Assembly: GCA_936914905.1 (NCBI GenBank)
Contig: CAKZGI010000347.1
Location: 1 to 34,099 of the forward strand
DNA from: an uncultured Trichormus sp.
GTDB taxonomy: Bacteria > Cyanobacteriota > Cyanobacteriia > Cyanobacteriales > Nostocaceae
DNA length: 34,099 nucleotides
Direction: 5' to 3'
The stretch's first letter is position 1. Each line of letters begins with the position of its first letter. This document shows, piece by piece, positions 1 through 10,191 of this stretch. The notes beneath the pieces were generated by a model. The model made no database searches. It saw nothing but the letters and a program-made list of their open reading frames with translations, and was not told the DNA's origin. Position numbers and translations under genes: made by a program.

Positions 1-67
1 ATCAAAGGGATGGTTAACTCTGCTTTGCAGACACCTTCTTTAATCCCTCTAGCTTCGACCTGAATCC

Positions 68-304
68 TTACGCTTCTGCTAATACCAAAGATCTGTAACC
101 TGTTCCACACCCAGCTTCTAATATGACTTTGTCTTTGTTATCTATAACTTTTTGATTCCGCAAATAATATGCAGTTACTAAATTATGAAAATATAGTAAA
201 CTAGCATCATTTTTGGGATTTTTATCAAGTGGTGTGTTTGGGTAGGGTGCGCTATCAAATTGTTGGCGAATCTTATCCCATAAATCACAGTTGGAATTAT
301 TCAT
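68..304 (-). pseudogene. Truncated class I SAM-dependent methyltransferase (N-terminal fragment)
   Basis: A 78-residue open frame starting at an ATG at 304, with GAGGAG about 14 nt upstream. The end of the fragment carries EAGCGTGYRSLVLAEA, which is motif I (the SAM-binding glycine loop) of class I methyltransferases; the stop codon follows at once. Full-length members run for at least another 150 residues, and the remaining 67 bases to the window edge do not continue the fold in the same frame. What lies left of position 68 reads as a different open frame that I do not recognise. The substrate cannot be told. Broken gene, most likely truncated by rearrangement at about position 68-75. Confidence 0.6.
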
Positions 305-370
305 GATAATTAATGTTACTCCTCAGAGGTTGGATGCTTAAAACCAATAATTTAGATTACATATCATTAC

Positions 371-935
371 TTAATTTGGCAAGAGTAACCAACCAGTAGG
401 ACCAGCACGTGATGAAACTGTCTGAGTAGTACCTATACCAGCAGTAGGACTTTCACATAAAATAGTTAGAGTCACTGATTAAGTAGTACCTACTCGTGTC
501 ATAAATGAATTTAAATAGGTAACTCCTGCATAAGAATTTAAACTGACTTTCTTGGAAACACTGTTGTTTGTATCTACTTTATTATTTAAAGTGATTCTAT
601 ATTGGTAATTCTCCATTTGTTGTTGAATACCAACTCCTAATTCTTCAATGGAAGTAGTAAACGCAAGAAGTAGTAAATGCATGCAGTATTTTCTAGGTAA
701 TAAGCCTGTTGAGCGCGGTTCATTGAGTCAGTATGCGGTTCATTGAGCCAGTATATAGTTTAGCCTCAGTCTGCTTACTTTTATGAGCTCTACTCAACAA
801 AGAAGGTAGGGTGATCGCAGATAGTATACCAATCATTACTGTAACTATAATTAATTCTGTCATTGTAAACTCTGCATTATCTTGCAAAAAAATAAGATAA
901 TGCCGTAAAAATCGCGCTCGATAATTGTTTTCCAT
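371..935 (-). pseudogene. Type IV pilin-like protein, frameshifted and interrupted
   Basis: The N-terminal piece (935-720) holds a prepilin signature, FTMTELIIVTVMIGILSAI, followed by LPSLLSRAHKSKQTEAK: the class III leader and hydrophobic alpha-1 helix of PilA-like major pilins. Residue -1 to the Phe is Glu where Gly is normal for PilD cleavage. The frame is lost in a 20-bp tandem duplication (715-754). It resumes as NRAQQAYYLENTA and is lost again in a second short duplication near 642-675. It then continues as FTTSIEELGVGIQQQMENYQ down to an in-frame TAA at 479-481, and beyond that as 35 more codons (ILCESPTAGIGTT...) to a stop at 371. The family makes pili for motility and DNA uptake; this copy cannot be made whole. 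Confidence 0.8.
715..754. repeat. 20-bp tandem duplication inside the pilin gene
   Basis: Two adjacent copies of GCGGTTCATTGAGYCAGTAT (715-734 and 735-754) differ at one base. Twenty is not a multiple of three, so the duplication shifts the pilin frame and leads directly to its first stop. Confidence 0.9.
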
Positions 936-940
936 CGTGT

Positions 941-1008
941 TTTTAGGGGTTAATTTATTTTAGGGGTTAACTTAGCAGATATTTATTTTTAGCAGATATT
1001 TATTTAAA
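941..1008. repeat. Two consecutive 17-bp tandem duplications upstream of NTRC
   Basis: Units at 941-957 and 958-974 (TTTTAGGGGTTAAYTTA) are followed directly by units at 975-991 and 992-1008 (GCAGATATTTATTT plus three variable bases). Both pairs have a 17-bp period. They lie between the dead pilin gene and NTRC, in a 300-bp stretch with no gene. Confidence 0.8.
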
Positions 1009-1069
1009 GATGCACTTTGATATAAATGTCAAAAATACCCAGAAATATACCGTGAACTCAGTATTCCCA

Positions 1070-1088
1070 ATAGCTCTCAAAGAGCTAT
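1070..1088. other. Perfect short inverted repeat upstream of NTRC
   Basis: ATAGCTCT, a 3-nt loop (CAA) and AGAGCTAT form a perfect 8-bp stem. No T-run follows on either side, so a terminator is not supported. Function unknown. Confidence 0.4.
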
Positions 1089-1263
1089 CACCAAGGAGCA
1101 TCGTAAATTTGCTTTCCTTTGCGAGTCATGTATAAACTTACTGTGGAAAGTCTTTATACAGAAGAAAATAACGGCTTTTTGCTTGTATGGAAATGCTCCT
1201 ATCACCAAACTTCAGTTATGCTATATTAAATAAAAATTAGTGGTTATGAGTTTGCATGAAAAA

Positions 1264-2625
1264 ATGACTAACTCCACAGCAGAAAACTTAGTAATTATCG
1301 GTTCTGGACCCGCAGGGTATACAGCAGCTATCTATGGGGGACGTGCTAATTTAAAGCCTGTCGTTTTTGAAGGATTCCAAGCAGGAGGTTTACCTGGTGG
1401 ACAACTAATGACAACAACGGAAGTTGAGAACTTTCCAGGTTTTCCCCAGGGGATAAAGGGACCAGAACTCATGGATAATATGAAGGCACAGGCAGAACGC
1501 TGGGGGGCTGAGTTATATACTGAAGATGTGATATCAGTGGATTTAAGTCAACGTCCATTTACTATCCGTTCCCAAGAAAGGGAAGTCAAGGCACATACTT
1601 TAATTATCGCTACTGGTGCAACAGCAAAACGTTTAGGTTTACCTAGTGAAAATGAATTTTGGAGTCGGGGAATTTCCGCTTGTGCGATTTGTGATGGTGC
1701 TACTCCCATTTTTCGCGGTGCGGAGTTAGCAGTTATTGGTGGGGGGGACTCGGCCGCTGAGGAAGCTATTTATTTAACGAAATATGGTTCTCAGGTGCAT
1801 TTATTGGTGCGTTCTGAGAAAATGCGGGCTTCCAAAGCCATGCAAGATAGAGTTTTGAGTAACCCGAAAATAAAGGTACATTGGCATACAGAAGCAGTGG
1901 ATGTGGTTGGCAAGGGTAATATCACGGGTGTGCAGGTCCGCAATAATGAAACTGGGGAAGAAAGCACAATTAATGCCAAAGGTTTATTTTACGCTATTGG
2001 CCATACGCCCAATACAGGATTGTTTCAGGGACAATTAGAATTGGATGAGGTTGCGTACATTGTCACTAAACACGGTGGTGTAGAAACCAGTATAGATGGT
2101 ATATTTGCGGCAGGTGATGTGCAGGATCATGAGTTTCGGCAAGCTATTACTGCTGCGGGTACTGGTTGTATGGCGGCCATGTTAGCCGAAAGATGGTTAT
2201 CATCAAGGAATTTAATTCATGAGTTTCATCATGAGTCAGAAACAGCTGCTAATGAATTAGCAGCACAACCAGCAGTACAGAAAACAGAAACAGAGTTTAA
2301 TTTGCAAGCGACACGCCATGAAGGTGGTTATGCTTTAAGAAAATTATTTCATGAGAGCGATCGCTTGATCTTAGTTAAATATGTCTCTCCTGGTTGTGGT
2401 CCCTGTCATACCTTGAAACCAATATTAAATAAAGTAGTGGATGAATTCGATGGTAAAATCCACTTTGTCGAAATCGACATTGACAAAGATAGAGACATTG
2501 CCGAAAACGCTGGAGTGATTGGAACACCTACGGTACAGTTCTTTAAAGATAAGGAACTAGTCAACGAAGTTAGAGGTGTAAGGCAGAAAAGTGAATATCG
2601 CCAGTTAATTGAAATTAATCTGTAG
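1264..2625 (+). CDS. ntrC-type NTR (trxB-trx fusion): NADPH-thioredoxin reductase with fused thioredoxin domain (NTRC)
   Basis: An NADPH-dependent thioredoxin reductase and its thioredoxin in one chain, the cytosolic NTRC system that reduces 2-Cys peroxiredoxins in cyanobacteria and chloroplasts. Numbering from the upstream GTG at 1240: FAD-binding GSGPAG at 21-26, the redox pair CAIC at 148-151, NADPH-binding GGGDSA at 167-172, the second FAD motif near GIFAAGDV at 287-294, then a linker to about 350 and a thioredoxin domain with CGPC at 386-389. All catalytic cysteines are present and the length (about 453 aa) is normal for NTRC. I chose the ATG at 1264, which gives [13 protein letters not shown], because homologues begin close to the FAD motif; GTG 1240 and ATG 1246 are alternatives. 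A HIP1 octamer lies at 2357-2364. Intact; the upstream gene is dead and the downstream gap is repeats. Confidence 0.95.
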   Translation: MTNSTAENLVIIGSGPAGYTAAIYGGRANLKPVVFEGFQAGGLPGGQLMTTTEVENFPGFPQGIKGPELMDNMKAQAERWGAELYTEDVISVDLSQRPFTIRSQEREVKAHTLIIATGATAKRLGLPSENEFWSRGISACAICDGATPIFRGAELAVIGGGDSAAEEAIYLTKYGSQVHLLVRSEKMRASKAMQDRVLSNPKIKVHWHTEAVDVVGKGNITGVQVRNNETGEESTINAKGLFYAIGHTPNTGLFQGQLELDEVAYIVTKHGGVETSIDGIFAAGDVQDHEFRQAITAAGTGCMAAMLAERWLSSRNLIHEFHHESETAANELAAQPAVQKTETEFNLQATRHEGGYALRKLFHESDRLILVKYVSPGCGPCHTLKPILNKVVDEFDGKIHFVEIDIDKDRDIAENAGVIGTPTVQFFKDKELVNEVRGVRQKSEYRQLIEINL

Positions 2626-2667
2626 GATTGGGGATTGGGGACTGGGGACTAGGGACTGGGGACTGGG
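2626..2667. repeat. STRR: six GAYTRGG heptamers
   Basis: Six perfectly phased heptamers (GATTGGG twice, then GACTGGG with one GACTAGG) begin on the base after the NTRC stop codon. Short tandemly repeated repetitive sequences of this kind are typical of heterocystous cyanobacteria. Confidence 0.85.
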
Positions 2668-2697
2668 GAAGGGAAATTTCACTAAAAAAGGTAAATT

Positions 2698-2805
2698 ATG
2701 ATTCAAGCTTTACCTCAAACTGAATTAGTCGCTTTTGAAGAGTTTGTAAAGTGGTATGTATCCAAATACAGGAAAACTTTCCCAGAGCTAAACTTACACT
2801 GCTAA
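2698..2805 (+). pseudogene. Possible Uma2-family nuclease fragment
   Basis: A 35-codon frame begins MIQALPQTELVAFEEFVKWY and then ends in unrelated residues and a TAA. The opening resembles the N-terminus of cyanobacterial Uma2 (DUF820) proteins, PD-(D/E)XK nuclease-fold proteins of about 190 aa found in many copies in these genomes. None of the catalytic region is present. The match is to a short, low-complexity start, so the call is tentative. What follows, to 3014, is AT-rich sequence and an interspersed repeat. Confidence 0.35.
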
Positions 2806-2940
2806 CCAAATTTTTCAAGCTGGTTTTTAGCAGTATTCAATATTGATTGTTACTCAATCTAAAATAAAATAATTATGAATTTCTATCAAAAAGTATTTTG
2901 AATTTTGAATTGTTTAACCCCAGCCTCCAATTTTCCATGA

Positions 2941-3004
2941 CCAATAATTTCTTGATGGTACAAGCCACCAGATTTATTCGTAGAATAAATCCAAAATCCA
3001 AAAT
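2941..3004 (+). repeat. Interspersed repeat, copy A (64 bp)
   Basis: This stretch, around CTTGATGGTACAAG and ending CCAAAATCCAAAAT, matches 10129-10191 with only a few mismatches and one indel. It sits just upstream of the chosen permease start. The longer open frame that begins at 2898 would put the repeat inside the protein. Confidence 0.8.
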
Positions 3005-3014
3005 GTACAATCGG

Positions 3015-3902
3015 ATGACCATTACAACACGTCAATTACCAAGTTTCCTCAAATTTCCTAAAAATCCTACCCTATCTCAAGGTTTGATGGTGATAGGGTT
3101 ATGTATGACGCTATTTTTTATCTTTATAGCCTTTTTTGCACCTGTTTTTCAAAGTTGGGGATGGTTACAAAACCCCAAAGAATTTCTCTCTAACCCTATT
3201 CATGAAGCACCTTCAGCTAAACATTGGTTTGGTACAAGTCGGTTGGGTTATGATGTCTTCTCCCGGACTATATTTAGCGCACAAGCTGCACTGCAAGTAG
3301 TAATCTTAGCTACTGCACTTAGTATGATATTGGGTGTACCTTTAGGGATGGTAAGTGGCTATTTGGGGGGAAGATTGGATAAAGTGCTGCTGTTTCTCAT
3401 GGACAGTATTTATACTTTACCGGGATTACTGCTTTCCGTGACACTGGCTTTTGTGGTAGGTAGAGGAATTTTAAATGCTGCGATCGCAATCAGTATAGCC
3501 TACATCCCCCAATATTATCGCGTAGTTCGTAACCACACAGTCAGCGTCAAAACAGAAGTCTACATCGAAGCCGCACAAGCAATGGGCGCTTCTACCTGGA
3601 TTGTACTTTCACGCTATCTATTCTTCAATGTCATTCAAAGCGTTCCCGTCCTCTTTACCCTCAACGCCGCAGATGCCATATTAGTTTTAGGCGGTTTAGG
3701 CTTTTTGGGTTTAGGACTGCCAGGAGACGTACCCGAATGGGGCTATGATTTAAAGCAAGCGCTAGAAGCACTACCTACAGGCATTTGGTGGACTACCCTC
3801 TTTCCAGGTTTAGGGATGACAATTATGGTGGTAGGGTTATCACTACTTGGTGAAGGGTTGAATGAATTTGTCAATCCCCGTCTGAGAAGAGAAAATAGGT
3901 GA
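3015..3902 (+). CDS. ABC transporter permease, DppC/OppC type
   Basis: An inner-membrane permease of the dipeptide/oligopeptide/nickel importer family. One N-terminal membrane segment (about 24-46 from this start) leads to HWFGTSRLGYDVFSR, a hallmark of DppC/OppC. The BPD_transp_1 domain follows, with five more hydrophobic segments and the EAA loop (EAAQAMGASTWIVLSRY) that docks on the ATPase. The length of about 295 aa is normal. An open frame continues upstream to 2898, but that part is translated from the interspersed repeat at 2941-3004, so ATG 3015 (MTITTRQLPSF) is preferred. No partner permease, ATPase or binding protein lies nearby, so the substrate is unknown. A HIP1 site is at 3480-3487. 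Intact. Confidence 0.88.
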   Translation: MTITTRQLPSFLKFPKNPTLSQGLMVIGLCMTLFFIFIAFFAPVFQSWGWLQNPKEFLSNPIHEAPSAKHWFGTSRLGYDVFSRTIFSAQAALQVVILATALSMILGVPLGMVSGYLGGRLDKVLLFLMDSIYTLPGLLLSVTLAFVVGRGILNAAIAISIAYIPQYYRVVRNHTVSVKTEVYIEAAQAMGASTWIVLSRYLFFNVIQSVPVLFTLNAADAILVLGGLGFLGLGLPGDVPEWGYDLKQALEALPTGIWWTTLFPGLGMTIMVVGLSLLGEGLNEFVNPRLRRENR

Positions 3903-3921
3903 TTGGTGATTGGGAAAAATC

Positions 3922-3956
3922 ACTAATGACTAATGACTAATGACAACTCACAACTC
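3922..3956. repeat. STRR: ACTAATG x3 then ACAACTC x2
   Basis: Three exact ACTAATG heptamers (3922-3942) are followed directly by two exact ACAACTC heptamers (3943-3956), twenty bases after the permease stop. Confidence 0.85.
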
Positions 3957-3974
3957 ACAAACTGAGAGACTCGT

Positions 3975-4136
3975 GTGAAAGATAACATTACTTTAATTGC
4001 AGCTGCGACAGGTGGATTCATGCTTTCTCTAGTTTTATCAGGTATTTTAAAAGGCGCACCGGTGATAACTTGGGAACAAGCAGGTATTAGTTCCTACCCT
4101 GTGCCTAATGTAAGAATTATTAGGAATAATAAATGA
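3975..4136 (+). CDS. Small hypothetical membrane protein (53 aa)
   Basis: The frame opens with GTG and reads VKDNITLIAAATGGFMLSLV. It has one hydrophobic segment (about residues 6-25) and a short polar tail ending IIRNNK. Composition and uninterrupted frame look like a real small membrane protein, and the cytoplasmic/periplasmic pattern suggests a single-pass peptide. No Shine-Dalgarno is clear. It follows the ABC permease by 72 bp and could be co-transcribed with it, although an STRR block intervenes. I do not recognise a family. It could also be a chance frame. Positions 4137-4267 beyond it hold no gene. Confidence 0.4.
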   Translation: MKDNITLIAAATGGFMLSLVLSGILKGAPVITWEQAGISSYPVPNVRIIRNNK

Positions 4137-4267
4137 ACTAACACTATTTATCACTAAAACCTATATTTATAGTGTTTTCAGTGGCTAAAATTCCATCGAG
4201 AACACTGTAATTTATAATAATCTGATTCCCACGTTTCTGAAAAAACTGCGGATTTATATTATATTTG

Positions 4268-6762
4268 CTAATTCGATTTTTTACAAATATCATTAATTTT
4301 AATTAAAATATCTTCAGAAAACTCTTGAGGATAAATAAGATGATGCAAATACCAACTAGGAAGAGTTTCACCGATTAAATAATAATAATCTAAACCAACT
4401 AAATTACTAATTCACCAATAGCAATGATAAACGTAATTGGGGGAAAATAACTCAATCACTTTAGTACCTGGTTGACAAAAACCAAATTTGTTAACCCACT
4501 TCCATGAGGAGAAATAATAATTAATTTCAGATTGGGAAAATAATACCGCTTGTTCTTCTACTAACATTAATTCTGAAATTACTGATTCAAAACCATAAAG
4601 CTGAAGAAAATTTAATATTTCCTCTTCATTTAAAAGTCTGGGACTTTTAGCTATAATATAAATCCTTCTCTTAGAAGAAGTAATTTTTATATATTCTGTA
4701 TTTAAAAACTGTTGCTTTAAAAGTTCGCAAGTCCAAATAGGCATCCATGCTACACAACTAGGAAAGAAGGAATAATTAACTCAGTAGCTTGTAAATATTG
4801 AACTTGACTAATATTAATTACTTTATTTTCTGGTATTTCTAGTTTCCTTAAAGTTTCTAGTTGAAATGGTAGTCGATTATCTACAACAAAATAATCAATT
4901 TCCGAAAAAGAAAAATTATAATTTATTATTCTCAATAATTCCCATCTTGGTAAAACATCCAACATACAATGAAAATATATATGATTTGTTAATCCCCCTA
5001 AAACAGCTACTTGTCCTTCAACAAAGTTAATAGGAGGTGATTTTTAAATTGATAAAATAGGATATTGGCTAGGATGTTTATCAGGATAATGAGGACTTAA
5101 TGTAGGAAAATGTGGAGAAATATCAGCTAGAAAATATGATTAATCTATCATAATCCCAGACAGAGTTTGATCAGAACTCAACCAAAATCTACCTTGGGGA
5201 ATTTTGACTACATAAGAAGCTGGTAACTTAAGTAAGTTACCAACTATAAAACTAGAGTGTATATCTTTATGGAGAAATTTAGGATAAGTTAATTTAACAT
5301 TATTCTCTGGATAAATCTGTATATAATTATCTGTACACAATAAATTATTTTCTGCCCATTCTCGACTTGATTAATAAAAATTTCTGGGAGGAAATACAAG
5401 TTGAATTTGCGAGAAATCAAACTTTTGATCTAACTTTTCTGTTTGCACAATATTAGATAATAATTTATCTACAAATGGCGTAACATAAGAGTTAATTTCC
5501 ATAGACTTTTGAAAATACAAAATAGCATCTTCAAACTGGTAATTATGTCCCAAAGTAAAACCCAAATAAGCTTAATTAAAAGGAGAATTAGATTTTAAGT
5601 TTAATTGCTGCTTTAAAAAAATAATTGCTTCATCAAAATTACCAATTTTAAGTAATGGAATCCCTAATAAATAATATGCTTCTGTTAAATCAGGACTAAT
5701 ATCAGTAGATTTTCGTAAATAAACAACTGCTTGCTGATAATCTTCAAATTCTATCCAGCACTTACCAAGATTAAAATAAACTTGTTCTGTTCATGGTTGT
5801 AGATATCAATAATTCTCCCTAGAATAGCAAGTGCTTCTGGGTATTTATTTTGATTCAAAAATAAAGTGCTTAATTCCAAAGATGCCAGTAAATTATATGG
5901 TTTATTTTCTAAAATTTTTTGAAGTAAATTCAAAGATATCTCAGGATAGATATTAAAAATAATTTAACGCAGAAATAAATATAATTCACTAGTTTCAGAT
6001 TTAAGAGATTTAAGAAGTTGAATTCCATAATTAATAGTATTGTTTGAGGATGAAATTAAAGCTTGAGAGATATTTATTAAAGCTTGCCATAATTTCGTTT
6101 TAATTTCAATAGCTTTTCGTAAATAATTAATACCTTGATCAAAATAGCCTTGCTGAAAGAGGACAAAAGCTAAATCACTATAAGCAGGTGCATAATTAGA
6201 TAGTATTTGAATCCTATTGAGAAAACTATACTTTGGCTAATTCCCACTGTTTATCATGACAAAAACACAACGCTAACTTTTAATAAGTTAAATAATATTT
6301 TTCTAAAAAAAAAGCATTCTGATAATTTTCGATTGCTGAATTCAAATGTCCTAATCTCTGCCATATATAAGCTTGTTGAAGATGTGCATCAACCCAATCC
6401 GGTTGGATTTGAAAAACCGTTTCCTAGTAGGAAATTGCTACTTCTAAATCACCATAAATGTTTTGAGCTATGTCAGCTTTCTGCAAAGATAAATATTCTT
6501 GAGCTTGATTTTTGAGGAAATCAATAAATTCCGTTAATGCTGCATCTTGATGTTCTAATTCTGTAGTTGCAAAACTTGATAGCCAAGTCATTTGATATTT
6601 TTCTTCATCTCCTTGCAAAAGCCAAGATAAACCCAAATACTAATATAAAGAAATGACATGAGGTTCTAAGTCAAGACATTGTTCGTAAATACGAACAGCT
6701 GTGGCAAAATTCTCTTGTTGTAAACAAATATTTGCCTGATTGTTAAGTTGGTGAATATCCAT
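4268..6762 (-). pseudogene. TPR protein with C-terminal GT61-type glycosyltransferase domain, heavily decayed
   Basis: The gene begins at ATG 6762 (MDIHQLNNQANICLQQ) and can be followed in pieces to a TAG at 4268. The N-terminal two thirds contain TPR-like helices, for example NYQFEDAILYFQKSMEINS near 5540-5490 and NLLASLELSTLFLNQNKYPE near 5900-5840. The C-terminal third has DUF563/GT61 sequence: LDVLPRWELLRI, IDYFVVDNRLP, IPENKVINISQVQ and the end block FCQPGTKVIELFSPNYVY. Lesions visible directly include a stop in the first TPR (near 6641), a stop after YCMPIW-type sequence at 4412 (probably Trp to TGA) and a one-base shift at 4745-4752, besides many others. The family transfers sugars for exopolysaccharide or protein glycosylation. 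This copy is dead; plus-strand frames here are shadows. Confidence 0.8.
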
Positions 6763-6830
6763 AATAGTAAAATTGGATAATTTCTGTAAATTTGTGGTTT
6801 GATATAAAATCAAGAATTAGGAATTAATCT

Positions 6831-7760
6831 GTGCAGCAAGTAATCGGTATTGATTTAGGTGGAACAGCGATTAAGCTAGGACGATTTACAAAAGATGGAA
6901 ATTGTTTACAATCTTTAACTGTGGATACTCCCCAACCTGCAACACCAGAGGCTGTATTATTTGCAATGGTCGATGCGATAGCTACGCTGACCAAAGGTAA
7001 CGCTCAAATAGACCCAGATAATCAAACTATAGCTATAGGTGTAGGAACTCCTGGCCCTGCTGATGCTGCTGGTAGAGTTGCCAAAGTTGCTATAAATTTA
7101 GCAGGATGGCATAATGTACCTTTAGCAGATTGGTTAGAAGCAAAAACCAGTAAACCTACTATCATCGCTAATGATGCTAACTGTGCAGGTTTAGGAGAAG
7201 CTTGGTTAGGTGCTGGACGTAATTTTCAAAATTTGATTTTGTTGACTTTAGGAACTGGGGTTGGTGGTGCAATTATTCTTGATGGTAAATTATTCGTCGG
7301 TCATCAAGGTGCAGCTGGAGAATTAGGTTTAATTACCTTAAACCCCGATGGTCCAAGGTGCAATAGTGGTAATCACGGTTCTTTAGAACAGCATACTTCT
7401 ATTTCCGCTATTCGTCGTCGCACAGGCAAAGAACCAGCAGAACTAGGCAAACTTGCCCAAAATGGTAATCCTGAAGCATTGACTTTTTGGCAAAATTATG
7501 GTAAGGACTTAGGAATTGGTTTAACGAGTTTAATTTATGTTCTCACACCCCAAGCGGTAATTGTTGGTGGTGGTATCAGTGCGAGTTTTGAATTTTTCTT
7601 GCCAGCAATGCAAGCAGAAATTGAAAAGCGGGTTTTATCAACATCGCGTGTAAGTTTACAAATATTACCAGCAGAACTGGGTAACTCAGCCGGAATAGTA
7701 GGTGCTGCTAAGTTAGCATTGGGAATAGGTGACAGGTCACAGGGAGAAAATAACAACTAA
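6831..7760 (+). CDS. ROK-family sugar kinase, probable glucokinase
   Basis: A cytosolic ATP-dependent hexose kinase of the ROK family. The start is GTG (MQQVIGIDLGGTAIKLG). Phosphate-1 motif IDLGGT is at 6-11, the catalytic Asp is D115 in IIANDANCAG, and phosphate-2 motif LGTGVGGA is at 140-147. The zinc-binding region of classic ROK proteins is altered: the usual E-x-G-H is E164-L-G-L167, and the Cys cluster CxCGxxGCxE reads C177-NSGNHGSLEQ, keeping one Cys. The length (309 aa) is normal. I read it as glucose phosphorylation for glycolysis or glycogen metabolism; fructokinase or another sugar is possible. Intact, next to a convergent small gene (5 bp apart). Confidence 0.87.
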   Translation: MQQVIGIDLGGTAIKLGRFTKDGNCLQSLTVDTPQPATPEAVLFAMVDAIATLTKGNAQIDPDNQTIAIGVGTPGPADAAGRVAKVAINLAGWHNVPLADWLEAKTSKPTIIANDANCAGLGEAWLGAGRNFQNLILLTLGTGVGGAIILDGKLFVGHQGAAGELGLITLNPDGPRCNSGNHGSLEQHTSISAIRRRTGKEPAELGKLAQNGNPEALTFWQNYGKDLGIGLTSLIYVLTPQAVIVGGGISASFEFFLPAMQAEIEKRVLSTSRVSLQILPAELGNSAGIVGAAKLALGIGDRSQGENNN

Positions 7761-7764
7761 CAAA

Positions 7765-8193
7765 TCACGAATTATCAAGATAAACTCCTGTGTATTTTTC
7801 CAGGTAGTGTATGACCTTTTGATAGGATTCGGGATTGCTTATGGGGTTAATAATTATGGGAAAATTAATATCAGGTAGCCAAAAAGTTAACCTGCCATTC
7901 TGTTCATGACAGAAAGAATTAATGCAGTTGAGATTAATTATATATTCTTTTCTCTGGTATATTATTTTTACCCAATAGGCATGATTGATATCTAATCCTT
8001 GGGCATACTCTACATAATCACAAATTTTCTGATAGTCTTCCCAACTACTCTGGGGGTTAATGACTATGGGTATGGAACTATTGGGCAACCAGAAGGTAAC
8101 TCTAGCATTTTTTTCATAGCAAAAAGTGTTTACACAGTCAAGATTGATTACATATTCCTTCCTTTGGTCTTTTATTTTTACCCAATAAGCCAC
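7765..8193 (-). CDS. Uncharacterised protein made of two tandem 70-residue modules
   Basis: The start is GTG at 8193 with GAGG eight nucleotides upstream. The 142-aa product is an internal duplication. Module 1 (2-71) and module 2 (72-142) share AYWVKI, QRKEY, INL-C-N-FC, TFWLP, INP and a closing Y-x-K segment. Each module alternates short beta-type stretches with one terminal helix-like stretch (YQKICDYVEYAQ / YQKVIHYLEKYT). There is no signal peptide or membrane segment. Two cysteines per module are conserved (C20, C25 in the first and equivalents in the second). I do not recognise the family or a function. The frame is fully open with no sign of decay, unlike many neighbours. It converges on the ROK kinase gene. 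Confidence 0.75.
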   Translation of the reverse strand: MAYWVKIKDQRKEYVINLDCVNTFCYEKNARVTFWLPNSSIPIVINPQSSWEDYQKICDYVEYAQGLDINHAYWVKIIYQRKEYIINLNCINSFCHEQNGRLTFWLPDINFPIIINPISNPESYQKVIHYLEKYTGVYLDNS

Positions 8194-8272
8194 AAAATTG
8201 CCTCAAGACTGACTAAATAATCATGTATTTCCTATAGGAATTTTACCCAAATTTTGATGTTTACCACAAATA

Positions 8273-8350
8273 GGAAATAGGGAATAGGGAATAGGGCATT
8301 GGGAAAATTACTTCCCCATCTCCCTCATTTCCCCCAGTCCCCAGTCCCCA
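8273..8350. repeat. STRR between the duplicated-module gene and pyrG
   Basis: Heptamers GGAAATA, GGGAATA, GGGAATA and GGGCATT run from 8273 to 8300. A C-rich half follows (8314-8350) with CCCAGTC twice near 8333-8346. This is an imperfect inverted partner of the G-rich half. It ends seven bases before the pyrG stop codon. Confidence 0.75.
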
Positions 8351-8356
8351 AAATGA

Positions 8357-10018
<1,662 letters not shown>

Positions 10019-10128
10019 CTAAGAATACATACCATCTCTTGAAGGATAAAACCTGCGTCCCAATACTGAATATGAAGGATGGAATGTAATCCCCGGATGA
10101 ATAGGCGTGTTTGCATCAGATTTATTCA

Positions 10129-10191
10129 CCAATTATTCCTTGATGGTACAAGTCCCCGATTTCTCCGTAGAATCAATCCAAAATCCAAAAT
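10129..10191 (+). repeat. Interspersed repeat, copy B (63 bp)
   Basis: Nearly identical to 2941-3004 (shared core CTTGATGGTACAAG, end CCAAAATCCAAAAT). It sits in the 290-bp divergent gap between pyrG and the amidase gene, which otherwise holds nothing I can identify. Confidence 0.8.

Noticed and set aside
2626-3956. Possible CRISPR array
   Set aside because: The repeats are 7 bp with no unique spacers, as in STRR, not 24-40 bp repeats with spacers.
6207-6515. A 102-codon plus-strand frame
   Set aside because: It lies inside the minus-strand TPR-GT61 pseudogene, has low-complexity composition and no family likeness: a shadow.
7999-8220. A 73-codon plus-strand frame
   Set aside because: It is antisense to the duplicated-module gene, which has the better start, ribosome site and internal repeat logic.
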